Counted from the first letter of the stretch, positions 16,182 through 25,445 are shown. The stretch: DNA of 64,000 bases from Algoriphagus aestuariicola (GCF_017254835.1 NZ_JAFKCW010000003.1:496001-560000); one strand, 5' to 3'. Made by a program: numbers and translations. Notes: generated by a model from the letters alone, not told the origin.

Positions 16182-16595
16182 ATGATAAACCCAACGGCCA
16201 TATTACAGTCCCACAAGCTAAGGATCACCGATTGTCGGCTGGATATCATCCAGGAGTTTTTGGACAAGAATATCGCTTTGTCCCATTCGGATTTGGAAGA
16301 AACGCTCAATCAGCAGTTTGATCGGGTGACGATCTACCGCACGCTCAAGACCTTTCTGGACAAAGACCTAATTCACAAAGTATTGGACGACAGTGGCGCG
16401 ACTAAATACGCACTGTGTTCCCATGGAGAAGCAGTTCATGACCACAGCCATGAACACGTCCATTTCAAGTGCGAAAACTGCGGCGAGACCACGTGTTTGG
16501 AGGACATCACCTTACCCCAGATCAAGCTTCCTCCAAGATTTGTAAAGAAGGAAATGAGTTTGTTGGTACAGGGGATCTGCGAAAAATGCCGCTAA
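16182..16595 (+). CDS. Fur-family metal-responsive transcriptional regulator, 137 aa
   Basis: An N-terminal winged helix (RLDIIQEFLDKN...FDRVTIYRTLKTFLDK) is followed by a metal-binding dimerisation domain. HDHSHEHVHFKCENCG contains the His-rich sensory site and the first CxxC; CEKC at the C-terminus completes a structural zinc site. Whether it senses iron, zinc or peroxide cannot be decided; the absence of the long HHH-acidic site makes Zur- or PerR-like roles possible. A palindrome in its own promoter suggests autoregulation. Its stop overlaps the convergent small gene by 4 bp. Confidence 0.92.
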   Translation: MINPTAILQSHKLRITDCRLDIIQEFLDKNIALSHSDLEETLNQQFDRVTIYRTLKTFLDKDLIHKVLDDSGATKYALCSHGEAVHDHSHEHVHFKCENCGETTCLEDITLPQIKLPPRFVKKEMSLLVQGICEKCR

Positions 16596-16822
16596 AATTC
16601 CACCGGTTCGGGAGATTTTGATTTTTTGGGTGCATCTGATGGCCAAATCACCCCTGGAGGCAAATCGATCTTGGGAGGCGTGAGGTTCTCTATCCCCCCA
16701 TCCCCATCGTCATTGTTGCTGTTGCCCCTCCGGAGAGAATTTTTTGTCATGGTGGCCACAAAATAAATCAAGATGACATACGCCACTCCGCACATAAATA
16801 GATCGATCACGAGACTGTTCAT
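16592..16822 (-). CDS. Small single-pass membrane protein, 76 aa
   Basis: Start at the ATG at 16822-16820 (MNSLVIDLFMCGVAYVILIY), two codons inside a TTG-started frame. It has one N-terminal membrane helix, then an Asn/Asp/Gly-rich linker and a Pro-rich cytoplasmic or periplasmic tail (TPPKIDLPPGVIWPSDAPKK). It overlaps the Fur-family gene by 4 bp at the 3' ends. I do not recognise a family; the membrane helix and low-complexity tail support a real product. Confidence 0.55.
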   Translation of the reverse strand: MNSLVIDLFMCGVAYVILIYFVATMTKNSLRRGNSNNDDGDGGIENLTPPKIDLPPGVIWPSDAPKKSKSPEPVEF

Positions 16823-16973
16823 GGCCAAAAATTTTCAGATAAGATAATCGAATGCGCCTTCTAAATCAATGGAATAATCCATTTGTTTTCATCCCATTGC
16901 AGGATTTATGATTTTATTCGGCTTGCTTAATCAATCCGATAGGCGGATATTTGCGCTCTCTAATTAGTCACCG

Positions 16974-17447
16974 ATGATTATCAAAACCAAAAAATACCAG
17001 CTCGAGACGGGCACCTATATTAAAATGGGTCTAAAATCCATCCTCAAGGAACAGTGGTGGGTCATCCTGATTGCTTTGGCGATCTGCTGCGGATACTTTT
17101 GGATCGCTTCCATTTGGTGGATCGTCGGAGCTTTGATCGCCTATGGCCTATATGTGCTCTTTTGGACGATCCAGTTTACAGGAATCACACAGATGGAGCA
17201 AAACAAGGCTATTTTCCAAAAAATGGCCTATGAGATTGACAGCCGCCAGATCCTGATGAAGCTCAACGCCCGTGAAGGCATGCCGGTCCAGTGGAACATG
17301 ATCAAGCGCGTGGAGCTCACCAAAGACGCTTTTGTACTGTACATGTCCAAAGCGCAGTTTATCCACCTACCATTCCGCATCTTCAATACCGAAAACGAAA
17401 AGAAATTCATGGAGACAATCCTGAAGCGCAAGGAGTTGATCAAGTAA
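16974..17447 (+). CDS. YcxB-like membrane protein, 157 aa
   Basis: Two adjacent membrane helices (WWVILIALAICCGYFWIASI and WWIVGALIAYGLYVLFWTI) are followed by a soluble C-terminal region (EIDSRQILMKLNAREGMPVQ, WNMIKRVELTKDAFVLYMSK) that fits the YcxB-like domain: a short pleckstrin-like beta fold with the VQWNxIKRVE pattern. The role of the family is unknown. It stands alone, with its own terminator. Confidence 0.75.
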   Translation: MIIKTKKYQLETGTYIKMGLKSILKEQWWVILIALAICCGYFWIASIWWIVGALIAYGLYVLFWTIQFTGITQMEQNKAIFQKMAYEIDSRQILMKLNAREGMPVQWNMIKRVELTKDAFVLYMSKAQFIHLPFRIFNTENEKKFMETILKRKELIK

Positions 17448-17469
17448 GTTTTTTAGGACTAGAAATTTG

Positions 17470-17505
17470 AAAGCCACCCCAAAAAATTGAGGTGGCTTTT
17501 GTTTT
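17470..17505 (+). terminator. Terminator after YcxB-like gene
   Basis: AAAGCCACC (17470-17478) pairs with GGTGGCTTT (17491-17499), followed by TGTTTTC. Confidence 0.8.
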
Positions 17506-17605
17506 CAACCGACTTTGAGCTTTTTCGGGGACGTTTACTAGAGATTTTTTGGGCAGTTCAACGACTCGCTCCTTTACAAACATCGTATTTTGGTCGAGCA
17601 CACTC

Positions 17606-20600
17606 CTACTTCAACTTTTCCAAGATCACCTCGATTGCCTTGTCCAATTGTTTTTGATGGCCTTCCAGGCGATCCACAAAGCCCTCATCCATGCGGAAGT
17701 CCGGCTCGACTCCGTCTTTCTCCAGATTTCGCCCATCCAAGGTGTAGCAGCCCCAAGCTGGAAGTCGGTAGAAAGATCCATCCACCAATCCTTGTCCCGA
17801 GGTGAAAATAATCCAGCGGTAGGTCTCTGTTCCAATTATTGTCCCCAACCCGAGATGCTTAAAGCCATGCGCGGTCATTTCCGCATCAGAAAGGGATTGC
17901 TCGTTGATTAGCAGGACGATGGGTTTGTCCGAAGGAGCAAAGTTGGGCTGCTTGGTCAGCTTCCCGTCCCGGTATTTCCACTGGAGATAGCTTCGCTGGC
18001 TGAGAAACTGCAACACCTGGTCGTGGACATTTCCCCCGGTATTGTAGCGCAGATCGAGGATAAGACCTTCACGGTCGGCCTTGTTGGACACCATGTATTC
18101 GAGGAAATGCTGGAGCTCTCCTCCACCCATATTTTTCATATGTACGTAGGAAATCCGATCTTCTGACTTTTCGTCCACATAGGCTTCGTTGCTGTCCATC
18201 CATTCGTCATAAAGCCAAGCCTTCATCTGACCGGTGGAAGCCGGATGAGCCTTGAAGCTGACTTCGGTTCCGCTTCTGTCAAAGGTCAAAACCAGCTCCT
18301 CTGCCATGCTAGGTGCGGCAAAGTAAGCTTCCCGATTCTTGCCTGACTCGATTCGCACACCGTTCACTGCCACTAGTTTGTCGCCGGGGCGTACGGGCAT
18401 AGGCTCCAGATCGGCCGGACTGTGTTTCAGTATTCGGTTGACCACGAAGGGGTTTTCTTCCTCGAAGACAATCCCTGCATTCATGGAGCGGGTACCAAAG
18501 TATCCCTGTTCTTCCTCCCCGAATGAACTGAAGCCAAAGTGAGAGGTATTCAGCTCACCAAGCATATCGTTGAAAATCGTACGGAGGTGCTCGCGATTGT
18601 GGACATAGGGTAGAAACTGCGCATATCGATCCCGCAGCTCCTGCCAGTTTTCGCCATGGAAGTCCCCATCGTAGAAGTTTTGCTCCATCCCAACCCATGC
18701 TTCGAAGTACATCTGCTCAAACTCATCCCTAAGTTTTTTGTTGAAAGTCTGGGAAAACTTGATCTCCTCGGTTTTGTTCGCGGCTGGGTCCAAGGTGTGG
18801 ACTTTTCCGCCTGCCAACAAATACACTTTGTCTTTGGCCTGCACCAAGTCAAAGCCCCCGATTCGGTCGTCGCTCACTTTTTCAGTTTTGGGTTTTTCAA
18901 ATTCCTCAAACGTTGTCTTCCATAGCTTGGGATTACCCTGATCGTGGTTGGAAGTATAAAATACCCAAGTCTTGCCATCCTTTTGCAAGACGAAGGGATT
19001 GTCCTGCTCACCAAATGACGGCCCAACGAGTTCCAATCTATCCATCAAGTCGCCTGGAGTGATTTTGACTTTTACAGCCGGCTTTTCAGCCGGGGAGTCT
19101 TTCTTGTCTTTGTCTTCCTTGGGCTCTTCTTTGAACAGTTCGGCCACTTTATCCGACTCAAAAAGCTCCGCAAACTTGTCCAGCTTCATCCGGTAGATAT
19201 GGGCGCTCGTGGTGCCGTAGGGGTAGCTGACGTGGGTGCGGTCCGACGAAAAATAAATGTATTTGCCATCGGGAGACCAATAGGGAGAATTCTCCGTCAC
19301 GAGGGTTTCCGTGAGATTGAGGATTTTCTGAGTGGGTCGATGGTAGACGATGACTTCGCGCTCGAAATTTCGGATGGGGCTAAAAACCACATATTCCCCA
19401 TCTGGAGACAAATATGGACTTGGTGTATACAGTCCCCAAAGTTCGTCCTCAACCAAAGTCTTGCTCTCAAGCGTGTTCAAATCAATCTCCCGGATCAGGT
19501 TTCTGCCGCCTACATAGACGCCAAGCGTCCTGTCTTTATTCAAAGTTAGCTGGCGGTTTTTGAATAAGTCGTTGGTAAGTTGCTTTTCCTCGCCGGGATT
19601 CTGGGCAGAGATGGTAAACCAATTGTGATAGCCCTTCACCGTGCGGGAATAGATCAATGTCTTATTGTCTGCCAGCCACTTCACTTCCTCCACCGCTTCC
19701 TTTGGATCTGTCGGAATCTGCTGGATAAACTTCCCCTTGACATCAGAGATAAACAGTACCCCCCTACTCACAAAAGCCATCTTGGTTCCGTCTGGAGAGA
19801 CATCGAAATGGCTGATGTTATTAGAGACGTTTCGACTAATGTCGCGCTCCAAGGTTTGGTTTTGAAAGATGGCGATGCTGGGCTGTGAGGTTTGTCCGGT
19901 GGCTACGTCGTACACGTACACTTGATAATCCTTGCGAAACACGATCTTCTCTCCATTTGCACTCACCTTGGGCCACATGATGGAACTGGTGAAGTCGGTC
20001 AATTTTGTTTTTGCCCCATTTTTAAAAGTATACAGGTTATATTCTCCGTTGGCCTCGTCTGACTGGAAATAGACGTTTCCATTTTGGTCTATAGTTGCCC
20101 CAAAGTCCTTTCCCTCATAATCGGTGTACTGGGTAAACTTCTTGGTTTCGGGACTATAGGACTGGATATCCGGATTATACTCCCCTTTGTAGCGCTTGCG
20201 GTGTGCAAAGTTTTTGCTTTCCCAGGTCTCGTTAAAATAGATTTCGCCGGTCTTCGGCTGCACGACTGCCCCATGCACGGTATTGAAGTAGTGTTGGAAA
20301 AGGCGCTTGGGAGTCGCTCCGTTTAGATCTACCTCGTAGGCAGCAAAGGAATTGTAACGATTGGAAGTGAAGTAGATTTTGTCGCTTTCCCAGCCCCATG
20401 ACTCCACCTCGTCCACACCGTCATGAAAGGTCAGCTGACGAATGTCTCCTCCCGCCAAAGGCATCAAAAAAACGTCCTTGTTTCCGTATTGCTCGGCTGT
20501 AAAGGCCAGCCATTTTCCATCTGGGGATACTGCAGGTCTGGATTCAATGCCCTCCATGGCTGTTAGCCGTAAGGCTGCCCCGCCTGAGACCGGGACTCTC

Positions 20601-20743
20601 CAAAGGTCTCCCTCATAGCTGAAAACGATCTCCTTGGCATCGGGTGTCAAGGTGGGATCAAGCACAAAATAGGGGTTGGATGTCTGGGCAAATCCAAAGT
20701 TTGTCGCACAAAAAAGTCCAAATGCAATAAGCGTTTTTTTCAT
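17606..20743 (-). CDS. Tricorn-type S41 protease, 1045 aa
   Basis: The signal peptide LIAFGLFCATNFGFAQ is followed by repeated beta-propeller motifs of the WD40-like/PD40 type (SPDGKWLAF, SPDGEYVVFSP, SPDGKYIYFSSD), which gate access to the active site in Tricorn proteases. The C-terminal third holds a PDZ-like segment (PADLEPMPVRPGDKLVAVNG) and the S41 catalytic region with RYNTGGNVHD and the nucleophile segment EQSLSDAEMTAHGF near residue 950. It is predicted to be a periplasmic peptidase degrading peptides. Single gene; no obvious operon partner. Confidence 0.94.
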   Translation of the reverse strand: MKKTLIAFGLFCATNFGFAQTSNPYFVLDPTLTPDAKEIVFSYEGDLWRVPVSGGAALRLTAMEGIESRPAVSPDGKWLAFTAEQYGNKDVFLMPLAGGDIRQLTFHDGVDEVESWGWESDKIYFTSNRYNSFAAYEVDLNGATPKRLFQHYFNTVHGAVVQPKTGEIYFNETWESKNFAHRKRYKGEYNPDIQSYSPETKKFTQYTDYEGKDFGATIDQNGNVYFQSDEANGEYNLYTFKNGAKTKLTDFTSSIMWPKVSANGEKIVFRKDYQVYVYDVATGQTSQPSIAIFQNQTLERDISRNVSNNISHFDVSPDGTKMAFVSRGVLFISDVKGKFIQQIPTDPKEAVEEVKWLADNKTLIYSRTVKGYHNWFTISAQNPGEEKQLTNDLFKNRQLTLNKDRTLGVYVGGRNLIREIDLNTLESKTLVEDELWGLYTPSPYLSPDGEYVVFSPIRNFEREVIVYHRPTQKILNLTETLVTENSPYWSPDGKYIYFSSDRTHVSYPYGTTSAHIYRMKLDKFAELFESDKVAELFKEEPKEDKDKKDSPAEKPAVKVKITPGDLMDRLELVGPSFGEQDNPFVLQKDGKTWVFYTSNHDQGNPKLWKTTFEEFEKPKTEKVSDDRIGGFDLVQAKDKVYLLAGGKVHTLDPAANKTEEIKFSQTFNKKLRDEFEQMYFEAWVGMEQNFYDGDFHGENWQELRDRYAQFLPYVHNREHLRTIFNDMLGELNTSHFGFSSFGEEEQGYFGTRSMNAGIVFEEENPFVVNRILKHSPADLEPMPVRPGDKLVAVNGVRIESGKNREAYFAAPSMAEELVLTFDRSGTEVSFKAHPASTGQMKAWLYDEWMDSNEAYVDEKSEDRISYVHMKNMGGGELQHFLEYMVSNKADREGLILDLRYNTGGNVHDQVLQFLSQRSYLQWKYRDGKLTKQPNFAPSDKPIVLLINEQSLSDAEMTAHGFKHLGLGTIIGTETYRWIIFTSGQGLVDGSFYRLPAWGCYTLDGRNLEKDGVEPDFRMDEGFVDRLEGHQKQLDKAIEVILEKLK

Positions 20744-20838
20744 AAGTAGGGGGCTATGAAGGTTCTCTGAAGGAAAGTAAGTTTTATCCCCGAGATTGGA
20801 AAGGGAAAAGGTATGGTGGGCTTTTCCTAGATTTGCGC

Positions 20839-21312
20839 ATGACTATCAAACTGATCGCGATCGGAAAGACAGACCACAAAGCCATCATTGCGCTGGTAGA
20901 TGAGTACAGCAAGCGTCTGAATTTTTACATCAGGTTTGAGCTCGAAATCATCCCTGACCTGAAACACACGAAGTCACTTTCCGAAGTCCTCCAAAAGGAA
21001 AAAGAAGGGGAATTGATTCTAAAAAACATCATCCCTTCCGATGACTTGATCCTGCTGGATGAGCGGGGAAAAAGCTACTCCTCTGTGGACTTTTCGGAGT
21101 ACCTTCAGAAAAAGATGAACTCAGGCCTGAAACAATTGATCTTCGTGATTGGCGGGCCATATGGTTTTTCAGATGAAGTCTACAGCCGTGCAAACGGTAA
21201 AATCTCCATCTCCAAGATGACGTTTTCGCATCAGATGATCCGGCCTTTTTTTATCGAGCAGCTCTACCGGGCCATGACGATCCTCCGCAATGAGCCCTAC
21301 CATCATCAGTAG
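20839..21312 (+). CDS. rlmH: 23S rRNA (pseudouridine1915-N3)-methyltransferase RlmH, 157 aa
   Basis: SPOUT-class methyltransferase that modifies pseudouridine 1915 in helix 69 of 23S rRNA on the assembled ribosome. The start is the ATG at 20839 (MTIKLIAIGKTDHKAIIALV); a TTG two codons earlier is rejected. Knot motifs LILLDERGKSYSS and FVIGGPYGFSDEV are present, and the C-terminus SHQMIRPFFIEQLYRAMTI ends in EPYHH, as usual. TAGATTTG at 20828-20835 matches the -7 promoter consensus but lies only 3 bp before the ATG. Confidence 0.96.
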   Translation: MTIKLIAIGKTDHKAIIALVDEYSKRLNFYIRFELEIIPDLKHTKSLSEVLQKEKEGELILKNIIPSDDLILLDERGKSYSSVDFSEYLQKKMNSGLKQLIFVIGGPYGFSDEVYSRANGKISISKMTFSHQMIRPFFIEQLYRAMTILRNEPYHHQ

Positions 21313-21470
21313 GCAGTGATCAGTCACAGTAGGTAGAGGGCAGATTGCTAACTATGACTGAATACTGACACCGCCTGCTGGACTCCAATGTTAAGTTTTT
21401 GATTGAAATTTTTCCAATGTTACCAAATTGTTAACTTTGGATTAATCGATTAACATTGGCTTCACACCGC

Positions 21471-22301
21471 ATGAAAAAGGTGCTGTTCATACTCGTGATT
21501 CTTACTGGGCTGGTTTCTGCGACCATGTCACAGACGAATTTAGTGGAGTATGAAACGCTGAGTTTCGATTCCGAAATGGAAAAGGCCATTTGGCAATCAG
21601 AAAAAGAGAGTCCTTTTTCGCTTTTTCGAGCAGTTCAGGCGGAAAAATCAGGCTCGGAAGATGCTTGGGCCAGTCTGGTCAATGAACTCGACTCGAAAGC
21701 AGCCAAGAACTCCACTGATGTCAATTTCCTCCGGCACATCTTCCAAAAATCCAGTCAGCGCCTTTTCAAAAAGTACGAGCAACACTCGACTTTCAACTCT
21801 ATGCTCTCTGAGGGAAGGTTCGATTGCGTGAGCGGTTCAGCTGCCTTGGGAATGCTGTTGGAACGATACGGGTATTCCTATGATATCGTGGAGACTGACT
21901 ACCACGTATTTATAGTCGTCAACATGGACGGTAAGGAAATAGTACTCGAAAGCACGCTGCCAGTAGGCGGAATGATCACTGCACCTTCTGAAGTGGAAAA
22001 GTATTTAGACGCATACAAGCCGGCTGAATTTGTGTCGGCAAAGGCAGTTAGCCAGCGTCTCGCTGGGCCAGAAATCGACTACAGTGACAACTCCATCTTT
22101 AGAAAAGTGAGTCTGACGCAGTTGGCTGGACTTCAATATTACAATGATGCCATCGTGCATTTCAACGCCCAGGCCTTCGGCCAGGCAGTTGAGCAGCTAT
22201 CCAAAGCGTATTTGCTGTACCCTTCGGATCGGATTTTGGGCCTCCGTGAGCTAAGCGTTGACTTGGCTTACAAAACCTTTGGCCACGAACTGAAAAAGTG
22301 A
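21471..22301 (+). CDS. Secreted transglutaminase-like protein, 276 aa
   Basis: Signal peptide MKKVLFILVILTGLVSATMS; the start is the ATG at 21471, since the TTG-started longer frame spoils the signal peptide. Residues ~115-165 contain FDCVSGSAALGMLLERYGY followed by TDYHVFIVVNMDGKEIVLES, a Cys...His...Glu/Asp arrangement resembling a transglutaminase-like or bacterial Cys-protease fold. Leu-rich helices towards the C-terminus could form a TPR-like repeat (YYNDAIVHFNAQAFGQAVEQ). The catalytic assignment is inference. The promoter region contains the 12-bp palindrome TTAATCGATTAA at 21442-21453. A strong terminator follows. Confidence 0.7.
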   Translation: MKKVLFILVILTGLVSATMSQTNLVEYETLSFDSEMEKAIWQSEKESPFSLFRAVQAEKSGSEDAWASLVNELDSKAAKNSTDVNFLRHIFQKSSQRLFKKYEQHSTFNSMLSEGRFDCVSGSAALGMLLERYGYSYDIVETDYHVFIVVNMDGKEIVLESTLPVGGMITAPSEVEKYLDAYKPAEFVSAKAVSQRLAGPEIDYSDNSIFRKVSLTQLAGLQYYNDAIVHFNAQAFGQAVEQLSKAYLLYPSDRILGLRELSVDLAYKTFGHELKK

Positions 22302-22303
22302 AA

Positions 22304-22335
22304 AAGGGCTTCTGAAAATCAGAAGCCCTTCTTTT
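22304..22335 (+). terminator. Terminator after transglutaminase-like gene
   Basis: AAGGGCTTCTGA (22304-22315) pairs with TCAGAAGCCCTT (22319-22330), followed by CTTTTA. Confidence 0.9.
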
Positions 22336-22358
22336 ATCGGCGGATGAGTCTCACACCA

Positions 22359-22390
22359 TAAAAAAGGCCCAATTCTAGTTGAAAAGGGCC
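22359..22390 (-). terminator. Terminator after slyD
   Basis: On the minus strand GGCCC (22390-22386) pairs with GGGCC (22370-22366), and a T tract follows. It lies 31 bp past the slyD stop. Confidence 0.65.
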
Positions 22391-22420
22391 ATGATATGCC
22401 TGGCGTGGGAATCCAGCTTT

Positions 22421-22936
22421 TCAGTGATGATGGTGCCCGTCCGGTCCATGCACATGCCCATGCTCAATCTCCACCGGCTGAGCCTCTCTTATCGACACGA
22501 TTTTTCCCTCAAAGAACAAGTCATAACCGGCCAAAGGCGGATTGAAGTCCATATGAACGCCTCGATAGTCCACCTTGGTTATTTCTCCACGCATCTGATT
22601 TCCTTTGTCATCCTGCATTGGGATCACATTCCCAACCTTCAAAAGATCCTTGTTCTTCTTCCCGTCTTCTTTAAAATTGGATTTTGGAATAATAGCTTTT
22701 TTGTTGTCGTCATAGTCGCCATACGCGTTTTCAAAGTCAATCGCCACCGTGAAAACCTCACCAGCTTCTTTTCCGGCGATTGCCTCCTCAAACTTCGGAA
22801 GGACATTTTGATGTCCAAAAAGGAAGTAAAAAGGAGAATCTTCAGTAACTGTCTCATACAGTTCCTGACCATTTTCACCGTCGTCTACTTTCAGCACATA
22901 GGCTACTGCCACGACTTTGTTTTTTTCTGCTTTCAT
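22421..22936 (-). CDS. slyD: FKBP-type peptidyl-prolyl isomerase, SlyD-like, 171 aa
   Basis: Prolyl isomerase and chaperone with an FKBP core interrupted by an insert-in-flap domain. Visible are the opening VVAVAYVLKV, the FKBP glycine turn FLFGHQNVLPKFEEAIAGKE, and the flap region with PKSNFKEDG. The C-terminal tail HGHVHGPDGHHHH is metal-binding-like and consistent with the nickel-binding tail of SlyD. It is cotranscribed downstream of the Wzi gene, 17 bp away. Confidence 0.92.
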   Translation of the reverse strand: MKAEKNKVVAVAYVLKVDDGENGQELYETVTEDSPFYFLFGHQNVLPKFEEAIAGKEAGEVFTVAIDFENAYGDYDDNKKAIIPKSNFKEDGKKNKDLLKVGNVIPMQDDKGNQMRGEITKVDYRGVHMDFNPPLAGYDLFFEGKIVSIREAQPVEIEHGHVHGPDGHHHH

Positions 22937-22953
22937 GTTGGTTGGTTGTAATA

Positions 22954-24654
22954 TCAGCGGAACAGGTAGGTCAACCCAATCTGCCCCACGAAGTTCTTGC
23001 GATCATAGCCACTGACAAAATAAGTTTGCCCGGTCGGATCATTTTCGAGATACCATTTGTAGTTGAGAGTACTCACGTATTGCAGTTTTCCACCAAGTAA
23101 AAAGTCTCCAAACTTCCACTCTGGTGCCAAGGTAAACACAAGGTCCACATACTTGTTTCTGAGGTCTTTGGAAGCTTCGTATCGGAAGTAATAATAGTCC
23201 GCATTGTACTCGATTCGTTCAAACTGAAGTCCAATCTTCTTAAGGCCTTCCACCCAAGCAAGACCAACAAAAAGCTGGTTTGCTGCTGGTCCATTACCAA
23301 TACCGAGTGTCTCTCCTTTGTGGGTATAGCCATGCCGCACATGGTCGTGAATATACCAGGTACGCAGCTGTCGGATCTCCTCGCGTATCGGCTGCCCAGA
23401 CTGGGTCATTTCGGAACTCAGCTCCAGAAACCTCCCCGGCTTCTTTAACTTCATTAAATGGGCAAATCCAAAAGTGAAGGCTCTGCCCTGCTCCGGAGTG
23501 GTGATAAACTCCTCAAACTTGCGGCTGTTTCCGCGAGTTCCGTATTCGCCGTAGAACTCGAAGCGACCGGCCGGTGCTAGCCATCTAAAAAATCCAGAGC
23601 TAAACTGCTGCCGCTTGTCCCGCACTGGGTCAAAAACATTAGAAGGCCCTTTTCTGCCATTGAATATCGGCATCAGATCCCCAAAGGTCGACACATCCTC
23701 TCGGTACATGTGATTGACCGACCCATAGCCCAAAAACAGGCCTGGAACCCATTTCGGCTGATAGGTCAGCACCACACCGCCTAAATACCGATTCCCATTT
23801 TCCCTTTTCGGGATGTACACGAGATTTTGCTGGAAGACGTAATCAGGCCAAGGCGGCAAAAACTTGGTCGATTTTAGAAAACCGGAAATCACCTGGCCTT
23901 CAAACGATCCGATGGGAGTACTAACGGGTTTGCGGGTATTTAGCGTGAAATGGAGAAAGCCTGGGGCATTGTTTCCCAACAGCAGGGAATTTCTTCTTCC
24001 GGGACCCCACCAAAGGTTCTCGGTGGAAATACCTACTGAATATTCCTTTAGGTTAAACCTCAAACTTGACTGTCCAGGATAAGCTCGGTTGTATATGCCA
24101 TCCCCGAATCGTTCTGGCATGTCGATCCGGTTCATGTACTCATAGTAAAACAAGATTGAAGACTGATGCTCAATGGGGAAACCTTGGTAATCCCTGTTTT
24201 GTGCCAAAAGAACCTCCGGCTGAAACTGCAGGCTAAATTTGCCATATTCAACATAGACGCCTGGGCTAAAAATCTGCTGCACACCTCTGTTGGGGATAAA
24301 GGCCCCCTCATTAGCCGCGGAGGCATAGGTAGAGTTATACTGCATTTTGTACACCCCTGGCATCATCAAAAATTTACCCTTGGTCCCGATTCTGCTGTGA
24401 AGGGTAGAAATGTCCAAGTCAACTACGGAGCTGTCCAGATCAAACCCATTTTCAATACCAAAAGCCTCGGTGGGAAATATCGGCCGGATCATCCAGGAAG
24501 AAGCGGAGTCTACCTGCCCTAAGAGCTGCAGTCTCCGGAGGTAGTCATCCAAGACCGGGGTACCTACCGGAATGGTTTGAGAAAATGCAAGGGGCTTGAT
24601 CCCTAACAACAAACAAACTAAGGTGACTTTCAAAAATCTCAACTTTGTTCTCAT
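22954..24654 (-). CDS. Wzi-family capsule assembly outer-membrane protein, 566 aa
   Basis: Signal peptide to LAFSQ, then a beta-barrel-type protein with alternating aromatic residues and short turns, ending in YLFR. The segment STENLWWGPGRRNSLLLGNN is the recognisable Wzi/capsule-assembly motif. Wzi in E. coli is a lectin that anchors group 1 capsule; the Bacteroidota members are presumed outer-membrane barrels for exopolysaccharide attachment. The upstream lipoprotein is 3 bp away on the same strand, and a UDP-GlcNAc 2-epimerase diverges nearby, which fits surface polysaccharide work. Confidence 0.88.
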   Translation of the reverse strand: MRTKLRFLKVTLVCLLLGIKPLAFSQTIPVGTPVLDDYLRRLQLLGQVDSASSWMIRPIFPTEAFGIENGFDLDSSVVDLDISTLHSRIGTKGKFLMMPGVYKMQYNSTYASAANEGAFIPNRGVQQIFSPGVYVEYGKFSLQFQPEVLLAQNRDYQGFPIEHQSSILFYYEYMNRIDMPERFGDGIYNRAYPGQSSLRFNLKEYSVGISTENLWWGPGRRNSLLLGNNAPGFLHFTLNTRKPVSTPIGSFEGQVISGFLKSTKFLPPWPDYVFQQNLVYIPKRENGNRYLGGVVLTYQPKWVPGLFLGYGSVNHMYREDVSTFGDLMPIFNGRKGPSNVFDPVRDKRQQFSSGFFRWLAPAGRFEFYGEYGTRGNSRKFEEFITTPEQGRAFTFGFAHLMKLKKPGRFLELSSEMTQSGQPIREEIRQLRTWYIHDHVRHGYTHKGETLGIGNGPAANQLFVGLAWVEGLKKIGLQFERIEYNADYYYFRYEASKDLRNKYVDLVFTLAPEWKFGDFLLGGKLQYVSTLNYKWYLENDPTGQTYFVSGYDRKNFVGQIGLTYLFR

Positions 24655-24657
24655 TCC

Positions 24658-25314
24658 TTAATTGGTTTGGATAGCTACAACTTCGACCTTAGCCAGGGAC
24701 CAAGATTCGTCACAAATTGGACTAGGCGAATTGACCGCAGTGAGATCTCCACCCATGTACAATTTCACATTGGGGTTGGAATGCTCAATCAACTTGGATA
24801 TGCTGTATCTAGTGGTATAGTTTGGAGCCTCTGGCCCAAAAATGCATAGTCCTGGCAAATCGGTCTGAACGGCGCCGGACTTGGGTACGTTTTGCCGGAA
24901 ATAATCATTGGGATAAGACTGATAAAGGCAGTAGGTAGACACGCAGGGAGTATTGGAGAAGGTAGTCCTGAAGACTTCAATGCCATCGTATCCCATATAC
25001 CAAGCGTCGGGTCCGCCAATGCCATCGTCCGAATTGCCATCCCAGCTGTCGTGGACGAAGATATCCAAAGTTATTTTCAGGTAGTTGTGAGCTGGCAGGT
25101 CCCCGATGTTGACTGCCACCTCATCGTTGTGATAAATCCCTACGACGGTGTCGTTATTGTAGATATAAAGCTTGGCATTCTCGAAGCCAGCCAGATCCAA
25201 ATCTGAAAAATCGTTGGAATAAGCTATCTGTTCTGTTTCCACTGTAGGCAGGCAGGAGGTAATTAGAAAAGCCAAACCCAAAAGCAGCCAAACCCCCAAA
25301 CTAATTTTTCTCAT
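24658..25314 (-). CDS. Lipoprotein of unknown function, 218 aa
   Basis: Lipoprotein signal peptide with lipobox LITSC, then TVETEQIAYSNDFSDLDLAG. The body is beta-rich, with many Asp/Asn/Gly (DIFVHDSWDGNSDDGIGGPD), which resembles calcium-binding or carbohydrate-binding sandwich domains, and has four or more cysteines (PCVSTYCLYQ, LCIF, ICDES). No named family recognised. It is the first gene of a lipoprotein-wzi-slyD run, so a role at the outer surface is likely. Confidence 0.75.
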   Translation of the reverse strand: MRKISLGVWLLLGLAFLITSCLPTVETEQIAYSNDFSDLDLAGFENAKLYIYNNDTVVGIYHNDEVAVNIGDLPAHNYLKITLDIFVHDSWDGNSDDGIGGPDAWYMGYDGIEVFRTTFSNTPCVSTYCLYQSYPNDYFRQNVPKSGAVQTDLPGLCIFGPEAPNYTTRYSISKLIEHSNPNVKLYMGGDLTAVNSPSPICDESWSLAKVEVVAIQTN

Positions 25315-25416
25315 TTATTCACTTTTATTCAAAAAACACGGGCAAAGAAACAAAAATCTAACCAAACACGAGGCATGAAAGTTAGGAACGGGTCCCCGGA
25401 CACCGGTTGGATTGCC

Positions 25417-25424
25417 TATTTTTG
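25417..25424 (+). promoter_or_regulatory. Candidate -7 promoter element for wecB
   Basis: TATTTTTG matches the Bacteroidota -7 consensus TAnnTTTG exactly and lies 21 bp before the ATG. A -33 element is not clear. Confidence 0.4.
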
Positions 25425-25445
25425 TACAAACCATACGAATCGCTC

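Noticed and set aside
20828-20841. TAGATTTG just before rlmH as a leaderless promoter
   Set aside because: The consensus matches, but the distance of 3 bp to the ATG is too short for a normal transcription start and no -33 element is found. Not listed as a feature.
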